The notes: generated from the sequence alone by a model not told the origin. Shown: positions 34,801-48,294, numbered from the stretch's first letter. The stretch is DNA of 64,000 nucleotides from Leucaena leucocephala (GCA_037074615.1 CM073519.1:26743001-26807000), one strand, 5' to 3'. Translations and numbers: made by a program.

Positions 34801-37800
34801 CAAAAAGTGAGAGTAGAAACAAAAGTTGGGCCCTTAAGTGTAATTTTCAAAAGTTAAGGGACTTAAATGCAGATAGCTAAAAGTTTAGGGACCTAAATGT
34901 AAATATGGAAAAGTTGAGCCAAAATAGGCCAAAAATGCCAGGAATCAATCAGACTCAAATTTTACCAGTAGATAGACAAAATTATTCTGGTCAGTTTAAC
35001 GCAACAGAGAATTTTGATTTGAGGTCCCGATTAATTGATATAAATTCCTGAAGTCAGAAGAATTATTACAGTATTTTTCAGACATCAAAATCATACAAGA
35101 CATTACTAGAAATTCTTATATTTAATGTAAGAATTTATAAAATTGTCAGAGTCAGAAAAAGAATCCTATAGAAGCCTTACGGGATTTTATGGTGAAATAA
35201 AATACCTGATAAATAGGATCAGGTGAGATTTATTGGGATTTGTGCCATAAAGATAATAAAGGAAATAAACCCATATTAAGGCCCAAATGGCGCTCTCATG
35301 AGCCCAATAGAGTAGTGAGACAGTTATGTGTGCCAGAGTCCAGAGCAGTCAAGGGAAAGTGTAAAATTACGAAAATACCCGTGGATGCCCATAACGTACC
35401 AGTGATGGGTAAAAGGCCTTCTAGTCATTCTAGACAGGCCAAGAATGTGTAAGATGGTATAAAGATGATTAATTAGAGCCAGTAAATACTCTGATAATAT
35501 TTGAAAAGATGATAATGCCCTTTGGGAAATTAAAGTAAAATCGGACACCGATAAAGGGTTAAAGGAAATGTAGGGAATTTTTATCAGGACTTCTGGGTCT
35601 CAAACAATTATGAGACTTTACAGGGAATTCATTTTATAATAGAATGAATTTATAAAAATGTTAGAACCATTAAAAGTTGTGTCTAGCATTTACTTCAAAA
35701 TTAGAATATTTTAAGAATATCGGTATAACGAAAGTACCTAGGGATTTATGCCAATTAGCTATTGGACCCAAGGAAGGCCTATGGCAGCCCAAAATTTCGT
35801 CCTAGGGCAGCCTAATAAGTCCCAAGAGTTGTCTTGGAGCCTAATTCCAGTAATGAATAATTTATGAATTTTTGAAAAGAAAAAAAAGGGATAAAGTGAA
35901 AATTATGGTTTGCACATGGTGGGACCCGCACACCCACATACTTGGCATCCAAGACAAGGGGGAGGAGAAGATTTTTGTGATGTGTGGATTTATCTCAAGT
36001 TGACTTGGAGAGTAAGCTTGAGGTAAGAACAAATATGAGCCATTAGATCAAATAGTGTACAAAGTGATGTTGGCAATTCATTTTCCATGGAATTTTTCTA
36101 TAAATACCCTCTTCATTTCTACAGAAAACCATAAGCCATGGATAACTTGGGGAAACTCTTGCAAAATGGAAACTAAAGCCAAGACAAAGAAGAGTCAAGG
36201 TTCCAAAGTTTAAGCAAGCTAGAGATTAAAGGTAAGCAATTTCTCCTAACTTATTTTCCTTTGATTTGGGAGCTTGAACTTAGCGTTTTGATGGGGGAAA
36301 AGTTGAGTTTTCTCTAACAGGAGGTGCTGCCCAAAGACCTTAAAGGAAAGGGGAAAGAAGAAATTAAAGTTAGAACCATATGATTGAAGCTTAAATAAAC
36401 TAGTTAAGTGGTTGGTTGTTGAATCAAAATGATATTCTTGACTTTGCCATGGTGTGCCCTATTCAGTCTACACTATTCATGAGGGAAGGTAATTGAATTT
36501 CAATGATTTAATGCTTCCATTTAGTTTGTATGATGATTTTATGTAGGATTGGAAAGGTTTTGAACCTTGGAAACATTAAAATCTCAAGGTTGTAGTTTTT
36601 GAAATCCTTCACAGTTACTGTTCACTCGCATGAACAGTGGTTCGAATTTCATGATTTTGATGGTTCCAATGGTTTTATATTAAAAAGTTGTGTGGGGTAA
36701 ACTGGAGAAACAAGTATGGGAAGCATTGAAATCAAAATGATAATTTTTGAAAGAATTGTATGCTTATGTTCAGTTCTGTACAGCAGGCCATGAAGGAGCT
36801 AGAATTTCATGATTCTAAGCTCATAAATGATTAAAAAGATGAAATTGTGTAGGGTAAAGTCAAGACATCAATTGGTTCAAGAGCCAAGTGGATTAGTGAA
36901 GATTAGAGAAAGTTATGATAATAAAGAGTGTAACAAGGATTAGTCTTGAATTGGTTGGAGTTCATGAGTCCTAATGAATTATGTGATGAATATAAATGTA
37001 TTTAGGACCTTGAAACATCCAAGAAGATGTTCGAAAGTGATTGACATAAAGGCTTCATGGTTGGAAAGTTAGGGAGCAAGTGCAAAAGATCAAGAGGAAA
37101 GCTTAAGTACAAGGTAGTGAACTTACCTCTTTATCTGCTTGATGTGGTATGCTTATGTGTTGACATGTATGTGATAGTTGAATGATGTTGTGACATGATA
37201 AATGATGTTGAATGTATTATGAATAACATGTTTTCCATGGCCATGCACTTTATGTGAAAGTATATAGCATGATGGCATGTCACTAACCAAAGGAAGTTTA
37301 ATGCAACTAAATATCATGCATTAGCATCCATCTTGCATATTTAAGTGGTAATGTTTGCTGCTAAAATTCCCTATAATCTCACTCTCCCATAACCAACCAA
37401 TTTAGGTCAAGCATGATGGAAAAGGTATCCATGGAGAAGAGCTAAAGCATGGAAGAAGAAAAGTGAAGTATTTAAGATGTTAGCATATGCTATGCACTTT
37501 CCATGTATGTCAAAGCCATGTAAAGTATCTATTTATGTGATGAGATTGGATGAAACAATTATTGTATAACCCCATGATGTATATGAATTCAGAAAAGGCA
37601 AAAGAGATGATTTCTGTATGCTGGAACAATTATGGAAAGTGAAAGAAAGGAAACTAAAATGGTAAAAACATAGGTCCTAAGCAATTTTGTTGTGGCTTCA
37701 GTTTGACCTAGCAAATGAAGGAATTATTTCACAAAATTTTATGATCATGTAGTACACATCCATATCTTTAAGTTCATAGGTAGAACATTTCATTTGTATG

Positions 37801-38317
37801 TGTATATCAAGAGAAATAAATTTCCAAAGTAAGGGACCAGAATCTGTTTCAAGGATTTTTGACCAAATAAACAGTAAATTTTGATGAATAAACTGTATTG
37901 ATTGTCGCATCATTTGGTCTAGAAATTATTTTTCCCCTAAATTTAAAGATGTTATCTTTGTGTAGCTTTTTGAACCACTTAATTTTGAGTTTTTTAGAAT
38001 TAATTATGATTTTTCAAAATTCATTGCATAATCTGGAATACCATATGAACAGTAACTCGATAAAGGGTAAAATTCCAGATTTGGCTAATGGACTTCCAAG
38101 GTCTTGTAAGTGGTTCTAAATGTTATTGAATGGTCCCTAAGATGTATGAAAGTAAGGATGTTACACCTTCAACCTTTTCTAATTTTCATTTAGATCCCTG
38201 AACTTTCCTTAGTTACTAGTCCTCTCTTTCCTTCCTCAATATAATTCAGTTTACTTCAAGAATCTTATGTCGATTACATATAAACTGTACATATACATCA
38301 GATAAGAAAATTGGGGA
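31874..38317 (-). mobile_element. Solo LTR S1, family K, in copia reverse transcriptase (interrupted by S2)
   Basis: The left end, tgttgtatctttattttcaa, aligns base for base with the K-family U5 end tgtcacatccttactttcaa. The right end is eroded (ttgggga, where sister S4 has ttggggatatgaca). The left flank is tgacc (31869-31873); only cc remains on the right, so a small deletion removed the LTR tip and part of the TSD. Removing S2 leaves about 2.9 kb. The TATAAATA box lies on the minus strand at 33640-33647. Joining the copia flanks would restore continuity through the LYG-x-KQAP motif, which confirms the insertion point. Confidence 0.83.
34651..38165 (+). mobile_element. Solo LTR S2, family K, nested in S1
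   Basis: Begins TGTCATATCC and ends GGATGTTACA, with exact ccttc duplications at 34646-34650 and 38166-38170. At 3515 bp it is the longest K LTR here. It sits in the opposite orientation to S1, so S1 and S2 form a large inverted pair. The TATAAATA box is at 36099-36106 (+). Its middle (about 36360-36440) preserves the uninterrupted sequence into which element A inserted in O1, giving an empty-site control. Confidence 0.92.
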
Positions 38318-39199
38318 CCCATATAGTTCCTTTTTAAGTATACATATAATTTAGAAAATGGTGATCTTTAAATCCATGGGGTTGTTCTACACATACCTCT
38401 TCCAAATAAAAGCATTAAGAAAAGCACTTTTGACATCCATTTGATAAAGTTTAAAATCTTTGATGTAAACAAAAGCTAAAAATACTCGTATAGCTTCCAA
38501 TGTGGCCACTAGAGCATAGGTTTCCTCATAATCTATACCTTCTTATTGGTTATAGCCTTTTGCCACTAATATAGCCTTATTTATAATGATTACAATAGAT
38601 TCATCAATTTTGTTCTTGAATACCCATTTAGTTCAAATAACTAGATAGTCATTGAGTCTAGGTACCAATTCCCAAACTTGATTTCATTCAAATTGAATTA
38701 ATTCTTCTTGCATTACAACTATCTAGAACTCATGTGTTAGTGCTTCAGCTACGTTAGTTACTTCAATGTTAGAAATAAATACAGAGAAATGTACTTCATT
38801 AAACACTTGTCTCTAGGCTTTTACTCCTTCATCGACTTCACCAATAACCTAGTTTAAGGGATGAAGGCATGGTCATTAGACTGACTACTTGATTGATTAA
38901 CTATGGGTTCTTTGTTTAATTTTAGTGTTTCAAGACTCAGTATTATCTCAGCTTTATCATCTAGAGGCTTTGAAATTGGTTCTGTTTCAAAAAGTACTAC
39001 ATGTACAGACTATTCTATTATAAATGTTAATTTGTTAAAAAGTCTATATGCTCTACTATGATTAGAATAACTAAGAAAAATACCTTCATCAAATTTAGGA
39101 TTGAATTTACTCAAGTTATCTTTATTATTTTTGTGAATAAAATATTTGCTGCCAAAGATCGTCAGGTGAGTGAGATTTGGTATGCTTCCTTTGTAGAGT
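38318..39199 (-). pseudogene. copia integrase tail to reverse transcriptase N-terminus (pseudogene)
   Basis: On the minus strand, recognisable blocks are FDEGIFLSYSNHSRAYRLFN (about 39040-39100; usual GIFLGYS...AYRVFN) and then, after many stops, the reverse transcriptase start with FKLYQMDVKSAFLN (about 38410-38460). The first catalytic Asp of reverse transcriptase, in MDVKSAF, is intact. The piece is cut at 38318 by S1, which lies a few codons before the YGLKQAP-type motif. Frameshifts and stops are frequent; there is no usable open frame. Confidence 0.82.
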
Positions 39200-39440
39200 T
39201 CATATGTTGTCTTATTGAGTGTTAATCTGATATAGGCTCAGTTGCATATAAAACATATTGTGTTCATAGCATCTGCCCATAATACTTGTGAGACACCCTT
39301 GTCAATGAGCAATGCCCTAGCCATTTCTGTGAGAACTTTTTTCTTTCTTTCAAAAACTCCATTTTTTTGTGATGTTCTTGGTGTAGAGAAGTTGTGATCA
39401 ATTCCATAATTGTCATAGAACTTAGGAAAATTATTGTTCT
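39200..39440 (-). pseudogene. copia integrase, C-terminal core fragment
   Basis: The 73-codon minus-strand frame includes YGIDHNFSTPRTSQKNGVFE, the copia integrase segment that carries the catalytic glutamate (QNGVVERKN in typical members). The glutamate codon is kept. It continues into a MARALLIDKG...LWADAMNT block typical of the family. S3 separates it from the part that carried the two aspartates. It leads leftwards into a very broken linker region toward the reverse transcriptase. Confidence 0.88.
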
Positions 39441-42400
39441 TATAACACCTTACTTTCATACATCTTAGAAATCATTCGATAGCATTTAGAACCACTTACA
39501 AGTCCATTGAAGTTAAATTACAAAATCTGGAATTTCTAAGCTTCACGGGTATTGTTCATATGGTAATTCTAGATTAACTAACAAATTTTGAAAAATCATA
39601 ATTAATTTGAAAAAAATCAAAATTAAGTGGTTCAAAAAGATAAATGAAGATAACATAATGAATTTTAATGGAAAATACTTTCTAATACCAATTTACCAGT
39701 TAACTAAGTCAACTGTGAAATCAAAATTTACTATTCATTTGGTCAAACTTCTGGAAAACAATTTATGTTCCCAAATTTTGAAAAATGTGTTCTCTTTGTA
39801 TATACATCAGAATAAGGTTTGTTGGTGTCAAAATGAAGCTTGACATGTTAAATAAATTATAGTAAAATTTCATATATTTATTCTAGTGTTTACTATTTTT
39901 AATTACATCTCATATTTCACTGCCTTCTCACAAGTTAATGTTCATAGTGACAAATCACATCAACTATTTTTACATATACACATACATCATACAAATAATT
40001 CCTATATATTCTTCATGCCTCTTTATTTTCTTCTTCATGTGAAATCCCTACTGTGGTGGTGACATGGAGGGGGTGAGATTTCGGGGGAAGTCTCAGTAGC
40101 AAACATAAACCATACAATGTTATGCTTGATGTTACTATGGGTGCCCTTAATAATCATGGTTGTATAATGATACTTTCATGCTTTCATGTCCCTTCATTAT
40201 AACATATAGCCATAGTATAAAAAGAAATAGAGCATCACTTAATTATACATGCTACACGTCATCAAAGTAAGTAAACATCATATAAAGCATCTAAGCAACA
40301 TAAGCATACAAGTAGGTAAGTTCACTACTTCATGCTCCTTGCTTTTCTTATCCTTTTCATTTACCTCTTGCTTCCTAGTTCTCCTTGATGTGTGATTACC
40401 CTCTTTGAGAACACAAATCAAATCCTAACAGTGCATTACCATTAACTCATTACAATCCAACTTTCTTGAATATTGAACTTTATCTACTACTTAAGTAACT
40501 TTCTTTCATCTTTATTAATTAGCTTGGTCTTTGAATCAATTGATGTCTTAACTTTACCCTATACAATTTGGCCTTCTAAATCTATTTATGAACTCAAAAT
40601 TCATAAATTCTAGTAGCTCCATGCTATTCTGGATATAATTGAAAAGCCTCTCTTTTTCTTTCAAAATTTTTTATTTTGATTCCAATGCTTCCAATACTTC
40701 CAATACCGATTTCTTTACTTTTCTCCACACAAATTTTCATTTTAAAACCATTAGAAGCATCAAAATCATGAAATTTCAATCACCATTCATGTGTGTGAAC
40801 ATTAATATAGAAGACTTCCAAAAATTATAACTTTTTATAACTTTTAATTCCAATGCTTCTAAGGTTCCAAACCTATCCAATCCTACACAAAATCATCTTT
40901 TCATTTCAATGGAAGTATTAGATTATTAAAATTCCATCTTCTCCTATCTAGAACAGCCTTGGCCAAAAGGTCAATTCAATAACTAATTATCAAACTAGCT
41001 TGTTTAAGTGTCAATTGCATGATTCTATCTTGCTTTTCTTCTTTCCTCATTTCTGTCCAAATTTGGACAACACCATTGACAAGAGAATATCTCAATTTTT
41101 CTTCTAGTAAAACTGTCACATCCTTACTTTTAACCTCAATTATACTCCATTAGAAGTGATTGGAACCAATTTCATGATCATTTGCTTTGAAAATATCCAT
41201 TTCCAAAAGATTTGCTTTCGGGTACTGTTCACTGTTACTGTTCATTTGGTAATTCCAGAACATGTACCCTACTTTGAAAATTCATAATTAATTGTAGAAA
41301 AATCAAAATAATGTGGTTCCAATTTCTAATGAAAGCTCTTTCATAAATATTTGAGGCAAAAATATGAAACTAAGGTTTTCTGATCCAAATGAAATCAGTT
41401 TATTGGTTAAAATCACTGTTCATTTGGTAAAAATCTGGAAGTTCCAGTTTCTTTGCTTAACTTCAAAAATTCATTTCTCTTTGGTTACTTATCCAAATGA
41501 ACTGTGTTACATATGGAATTAAAGCTCTAGACGTCCTCTTTAAGCTCACCAAATTTCATAGAAACATTCGTTCATTTGATATATGAAATCATTGCGTGAA
41601 CATCACTGCCTCTCAGCACTCATTTTATCTCAATTCCAGATCTTACTTCCAACTTTGGAAAATCATAACAATTCGGATACTTATCCAATTAAGGTGTTCT
41701 TGGTGTTCATTTAAATCTATGTATATTAAATTTAATCATGCCAAGTTTCAGTCTAAAACTCGTTGATTTAGATGTCATAAACATTGTCACATCACCACGG
41801 CCTCAAAACAGGGTTACAGAAACATACACCATACACACTAGCATATCATCCCATATTGTCATGTAAGTCATATAACTTGTTATACAAACTTAATCATCAA
41901 CAATTACTCTCTTCCCTTGAGAGGATCCAGCACCTAAAACATAGTTATGCATGTGGAAGGAATGAGATTTCATGGAAATCCCAATAGCAAGTTACACAAA
42001 CTATAATATCATGCATGAATAATTGTATGCTTAACATGTTATCATGTGATGGGAGCTACTTCATAATGGTACATAAGCAAACTCTAACATGCATATTGTC
42101 ATGACATAACTTGCAAGGAGTTGCAATCATTCATACTTCATCATAACATGATGACATAAGCTCAAGCTCAACCAAACACCATAATCAACAAGCAAGCAAA
42201 ACAATTAAACAAACATGAGTTATAGTTAGGTATCCTTGCTACCTCTTAGCTATCTTGGTCAAGACCTTCTTGAAGTGCTTTCCTTCCTTCACAAATATCA
42301 AAACCTAACCATTACAACATAATATCAAGATACAACTCAACTTGAGACCAATTCCAAGACTAGGTTTTCACTAGCTCCCTTTCTTTCTCTAATTTATGTT

Positions 42401-45400
42401 TCCTACTTCCACCTTTCCAAAATAAATTCTCATGGTTCATTTCCACATAATTTTTCATGTAGAATCCAAATATGAAATCAGAATTTCCAAAATCAAAACA
42501 TACCAATTGCTACAGTGCCAAACCGAAATGCATGCTCTTGTTTTCCAAAAATTCTCATTTTGATTCCAATGCTTCCAATACTTGTTCTCCTACTTTATCC
42601 CCACTCAATTTTCCATTTTAAACTCATTGGAAGCATCAAAATCATGAAATTCCATCATATGAACAGTACCACGTACTGTACCAGCAAGAACACAAAACCC
42701 TAAATCCAAACATACTTGAATTCACAAGCTTATACCACTTGATTCTAGCTTGTTTAAGCTTGTCTAAACTATCCATAACATAAAACTCATATTTTAACCA
42801 CATATGAGCAGCACTTCCAGCAGTAACCATAAGGGAAATATAGCATGAAAAGTAGAACAAAGCTCAAGATCAAGGGAGATGATTACCTTGCTTGTTACTT
42901 CACTTTGGTTGCTTCTTTCTTGGTTGAATGGAAATTTTGCAAGAGTTTCCCTATGGTTCACCATGCATGCCGAAGTGTTATGAATAGGGGGTATTTATAG
43001 AGAAATTTGGGTTGAAATGGATGCCCAAGATTGATTTAGTTACTATTTGATCTAAAGGCTCACATTTAATCTTGGATTTTACTTTTTCTAAAAAGAATAA
43101 TTATTACATCATGTAGGACAGCTCATGGTACACCTAAGAGGGTTAGGTGGCGTGCTTCCCATGCAAGGAACCTTCTAGAGAAATTCCAGTCCAATCCGGT
43201 ACCGATCAGTGCAGTTTCACAATAACCGAACTGTGTTCTGTTCCTAATTTTTTATAATATACCAGGATATGTATTCTATCCTGAAAATTAATGTCTAGGC
43301 TTCTCATATCATTGAAAATGTTAGACTGAGTATTTATCTTCCATCCATCCATTGGGAAATGACCAAAATAACCTTGGTGTCCTTTCGTGCACTGTGCTGA
43401 CCCTAAGGGCAAAATCGTCATTTCACACCTCTTTATACTGGCTCAGGGTGTATATGGGCTCTAAATAATCCTATTTATACTATATGACATGTTTTTAGCC
43501 TATCTAGAGTGACCAAAATAATCTCCATCCACTACTGGTATAGTATGAGCATCCAGGGGCATTTTCATAATTTTGCACTTTTCCTGGACTGCTCTGGTCT
43601 CTAGCCCACATAAACTGTCCAGTCACCTTAATGGGCTCATGATGGCGCCATTTGGGCCTCACTATGGGCTTATTGCCTGTATTGCCTTTATGACCCAATT
43701 TACACTATAGCTTCCCCGATCCTATTTATCGGGTATTTTATTTCATTGTAAAATCCCGTATAGTTTCTACAGGATTCCTTTTCTGACTCTCTCAATTTTA
43801 TAAATTCATATATTAAATATATGAATTTTCTATAAGGTCTCATCTGATTATGAGATCTGAAAAATACTGTAATAATTTCTTCTGACTTCAGAAATTTATA
43901 TCAATTAATCGGGACCTCAAATCAAAATTCTGTGTTGCGCTAAACTGACCGGAATATTTTTGTCTATCTACTGGTAAATTTTGGATCTGATATGATTCTG
44001 AGTATTTTTGGCCTGTTTTGGCTCAACTTTTTCATATTTACATTTAGGTCCCTTAACTTTTGAATAATTGCACTTTGGTCCCTGAACTTTTCATTAATTG
44101 CATTTAGGTCCTTCCTTTTATTTCTACTTCATCTTTTTGTCTTCAAACTTTTCAATTTGCATTTTGGTCCCTATTCTTTCCTTAGTCATTAATCCTTCCC
44201 TTTCCTTTTTCAATCTGATACAGTTTATTCCAAGAATCTTATATCCATTACAGATAAACTGTACAGCTACATCAGATCAGAAAATTGGGGATATGACAAA
44301 AACCTAGGTTTTATCCTTCCAAAACACCTATAAACAAACTAGGAAGGAGAAGCTATAGCTACCTTGGATCAAAGTGCCTTGAACCTCCTCTATAAATTGT
44401 CTTGCAAAGGTTTGAGTTTTGAAATGGCAAGAGGTTTCCCAAGCACTCTAGGCTTCATGGTTTTAATGAAGAATGGGGGTATTTATAGGCAAAACTTTGG
44501 CACCTTCGGACAAAAATATCCCTCATTAAACTAATTACTAACACTCCTTAATCTTGAATTTTAATGGTTAGTTCTTTGATAAATTAACCTTAATCACAAT
44601 TACATTAATTCTTATATTATTTTAATACAAATCATCACATGGGATAATGATTCTTCCTCCTCCTTGGCGCCATTTGGAAGGCTAGTGGGTCCCACAATGA
44701 CACCTCACATTGTCTCTTGAATTATCTTCTTTTCTTTCTTTTTTTAAAACAATTATCCATATCTGAATTGAGCCCTAATATTTGCTCTTGGGCTTATCTA
44801 AGATGCCATCTTGGGCCTTCCTTAGATCTAATTGCTAATTGGCACAAATCCTAAGGTACTTTCCTTATACTAACATAATTAAATTACTCTAAATTTGAGA
44901 TAAATTCTAGACACCTCTTTTAATAGTTTTGACATTTTTTATAAATTCATTCTAATATAAAATAAATTTCTTGCAAAGTCTCATAATTTTCTAAGACCCA
45001 TAAGTCCTAATAAAAATTCTTACATTTTCTTTAACCCTTTATCGGTATCGAATTTCATCTTAAATTCTCTAATTCGTTATACATGACTCCTTTTTAACTT
45101 ATTTTTGTTTCATAAATTCTTATATTAATTATAAGAATTTATTACCAAATTTCATATGATTCTATGGTCCGAAAGATACTATACTAATCTACAGACTTTA
45201 AAGATTAATATCAATTTATTGGATCCTCAAATCAGAATTTTGTGTTACATTAAACTAATTAGAATCACTTTCTATATTTTATAGTAAAACTTGGGACTAA
45301 AATGCTTTCGGGCGGTTTTGGGCCTTTTCTGACTCAACTTTCTTATAATTACTATTTTCCCCTAAACTTTTAGAAATTGCACTTTAAGCCCTCAACTTTT

Positions 45401-45689
45401 CTTAATTCCACTTAATGGCCTAAAGCTTATGTCTACTTCCATTTTGCACCATGGAACTTCTAGAGTTTTCACTGTATTCCATTTCTCTTAAAAAATGACA
45501 ATTATGTCCTTGAAACTTTCATTAATTGCAATTTAACCTTGTTGCTTTAGAACTTTATTCCTTCTCTCTTTCTTTCACTTAAAACTTATCTTAATCATTA
45601 TCTTTTTTTTTCTAATTACCATCATAATTCTCTTCATAACCTCTTTCCTCTATCAGTCTTATATAAATAGGGAAAATTTGAGTGTTACA
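39441..45689 (-). mobile_element. Solo LTR S3, family K, in copia integrase (interrupted by S4)
   Basis: Flanked by gttct at 39436-39440 and 45690-45694, an exact 5-bp TSD inside the integrase core. The left end reads tataacacc (TG changed to TA); the right end is gagtgttaca. Removing S4 and one of its TSD copies leaves about 3.06 kb. A TATAAATA box lies on the minus strand at 44480-44487. Orientation follows the complete element A, where TGTCATATCC marks the U3 start on the minus strand. No internal domain remains. Confidence 0.88.
41114..44298 (-). mobile_element. Solo LTR S4, family K, nested in S3
   Basis: Begins TGTCACATCC and ends GATATGACA, flanked by exact aaaac duplications (41109-41113 and 44299-44303). 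Length is 3185 bp. The TATAAATA box lies on the minus strand at 42992-42999. It belongs to the same subfamily as O2 and as the arms of the palindrome, sharing the TGTCACATCC end and the block around 42200-42400. It has no coding capacity and is a solo LTR inserted after S3. Confidence 0.9.
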
Positions 45690-45694
45690 GTTCT

Positions 45695-46345
45695 CAAATT
45701 TTCCTCCGTGATTAGTCCTGATAGACACAATAGAAATACCTTTCTCATTTTGCACAATTTTGGCAAACACAACAAATGCATTCAAAGTTTCAACTTTAGA
45801 GGAAAGATATAAAGTCCAAGTACATCATGAATAGTTATTAACTATTACTAAAGCATATAAGTTTCCCTTGAAACTTCTAACTTTTCCTTGAAACTTTTAA
45901 CTTTTGATTGACCAACCAAATCCATATAAAGTAATTGGAGTAAGTCTTTCAGTTGAAACTTCCTTCTTTGATTTAAAGGAGTACATTACTTGTTTCCCTT
46001 TTTGACAAGCATCATAGATAATATCAATTTTAGTTTTAACTTCAGGTAAACCATTACTAAATCCTTTTTATCCAATTTTGAAAGCTGATGCATGATCGCA
46101 TAAGCTAGTCTCTTGTGTGATAACCAACTTTCTTCGTATTTACTTAGAAAATACTTTTCAAGTAAATTACAATTAATAGAGATTGTATAACAGTTATCAT
46201 CCCTTGGAGTACAAATTTTTGCCTTCAAGTTTTCTTTGTTATTGGGAGATCTTTCTTGCTTACTATTAGGCATTCTTCTGAATCATAGATAATTCAGTTG
46301 TCTTTGTTGGTAGTTTGACTTACACTAAAAAGAGTATGACATAAT
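45695..46345 (-). pseudogene. copia GAG-pre-integrase and integrase N-terminal core (pseudogene)
   Basis: The minus-strand frame 45986-46273 carries SHKRLAYAIMHQLSKLDKKD, a GAG-pre-integrase zinc-binding segment (usual form WHRRLGHAS), with the GHA His replaced by Tyr. A frameshift follows: the DACQKGK block is read in the next frame. Further on, the first catalytic aspartate region (usual VDDYS) reads VNNYS (Asn codons at 45834-45839) and the second (usual SDHG) reads TNHG (Asn codon 45711-45713). The core is then cut by S3 at 45690. The enzyme would insert the cDNA into chromosomes; this one is catalytically dead. Confidence 0.85.
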
Positions 46346-46350
46346 CCCTA

Positions 46351-48078
46351 TGTTGGAAAATGTGCCCTAGGGGCCAATCATTGTCTTATAAACATTATTG
46401 ATTTATGAGTTTACCAATTGTGTTATCATATTATTTACATGTTTACTGTGATGACCATCCTTAGATAATTTATGATCTTATCCTAAAAGTCCCTGGTCAG
46501 TCATCTGTGTGAGAGCAGAGATGAAATAAAACCAGTATGACTTTGAAGATGTATAGAGATATAAATCAAAGTCATAGGCACATGTAAGAGTACAAGGTAT
46601 TGGACCGACCCGCTATGAGAGAGTTGCATGGGTTACGTCATAAACTTCTCTCATATACAAACCATGTCACTATACCCTTTGGCCTGAGATCATCATGGAT
46701 TCCTACATGACAAACGCTCAACTTTGACCTAGTCAAAAGTCACTTTTGATCAAGTGATCATAAAGACTATGTTCGGGCTTAGTGGTTTTTCATGCGGAGG
46801 AATGTGAATGGTCAAGATGGAATTTGTCCCTCACATTCGTAGAGAGATATTACTGGGCCCCTCGATGAGTGAGTCTGAGAAATGTATGGCCATACTGTAA
46901 TGGAAAGGTAGTTCCATTTCTATAGTCAGACTACTCAGGGATTAAGAAAGTAACAGTCAGGAATAGGAGGATGACATTATCCATGCCTCATCCATGACTA
47001 AAATATCGTGTGACAGAAGGGACATGATATGGTTGTATAAAAGGTTACATCGTTTATCGATCCTCATATGATTTGGGTAGTCGTTGTCTTGCTAGAGACC
47101 GCTTGCGACTTGTGTGCCAGTATAGCAAATGGCCTACTACCAACTTCATATGGGCCTACAGGGTCGCACACAAAATAGCCCAACACGAGCTATAATGTCC
47201 AGATTCATTGAATCTAAGACGTGTCTAGATTCAATGAATGATCCAGGGTTGATGTATATATTTATTTATATTTATATTCGTATATATATAAATTCGTATA
47301 TATATATTATATATAAGGGATATATAGGATTTAATTTATAAGGATAAATTAAATCTCTATCACGTTTGAATTTGAAATTCAAATTGATAGGATATCTCAA
47401 ATTTAATTTATGAGAATAAATTAAATATAGTCCAATCTTATCTTTATTTAAATTAAATAAATAGGTGAATTAAATATGTGGGACAGATTTAATATAAACA
47501 TTATTTATTTAATTAGTTTCTTATCAAATTATACAATATATGATATTGTATTAATTTTAGAATTAATATAGATTAATTCCAAGATCCAATTCGGTTAAGG
47601 AAAACGCATAGCATCCTATATATCTAATTTTAGGAGCTACATTTTTGGCACACAACACACAACACACAACACACAACACAAAAGGCCGAACGGAATCTGC
47701 AAAAGGTTTGTAGATAAGAAACTGCTGAAGTAGAGATGGAGAGGACGAATTCTTGAGAGAGCCTTGGAGGGACAGGAAATGCTAGCACGTCGTTCGTGGT
47801 TGGAATGCTGTTCATGTGGATACCAGTAGAGGAAGCTAACCTGAGACGTCGACTTCTTGCAATCAGAAAGAGAGCATGAGCCGGGGAGAGAAGCTGTGGA
47901 CATCTTCTTGCGATCGGAAAGAGATCACCAGTCGCGGAGAGAAGTTGTGGAAGTCGCTGAGGAACACCAAGGGTAATGCTTCTTTCCACTTGACTTAAAC
48001 ACATACGGTAGATCCTGGCAAGGAATGGAAAAAAAATTTTAAAATTAATTTCCGCTGCGTGTCTTCCAATTCCTTACA
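46351..48078 (+). mobile_element. Solo LTR D2, family D, in copia pol
   Basis: The segment starts TGTTGGAAAATGTGCCC and ends CCTTACA. Flanks are cccta (46346-46350) and cctta (48079-48083), a 5-bp TSD with one change. It matches D1 (1727-3723) along its length, apart from a 91-bp tandem expansion found only in D1. A TATAAAA motif at 47036-47042 suggests plus orientation. No internal domain or coding region is present, so it is read as a solo LTR. The superfamily of D was not recognised. The GC-richer 3' part holds an antisense open frame (47630-48004) that is also open in D1. Confidence 0.83.
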
Positions 48079-48080
48079 CC

Positions 48081-48287
48081 TTATATGTAGTACACATCTT
48101 CCACTTCCATTCCTTCTTTACTTCTTACTTCTCCAATTCCAACAATCTTTCCAGATTGATTTCCTCTAAAACATACTTTGCCTCCTTCCTTATGATAAAG
48201 CTTGAGGAACTTTTCTACATCTCTTGTCATGAGTCTGGAACATCCACTGTCAATATACCATTTGTTTTTTAGGATGCTTTCAAACAA
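48081..48287 (-). pseudogene. copia aspartic protease fragment
   Basis: A 68-codon minus-strand frame contains WYIDSGCSRLMT, the active-site motif of copia proteases (usual form DSGCSRHMTG), followed by a KIVGIGEV block and an EDVYYI block leading to the GAG-pre-integrase domain. The catalytic Asp-Ser-Gly is intact, but the domain is cut at 48079 by the D2 insertion and has no connection to an intact polyprotein. The product would cleave Gag-Pol during particle maturation. Confidence 0.85.
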
Positions 48288-48294
48288 ACTTAAA

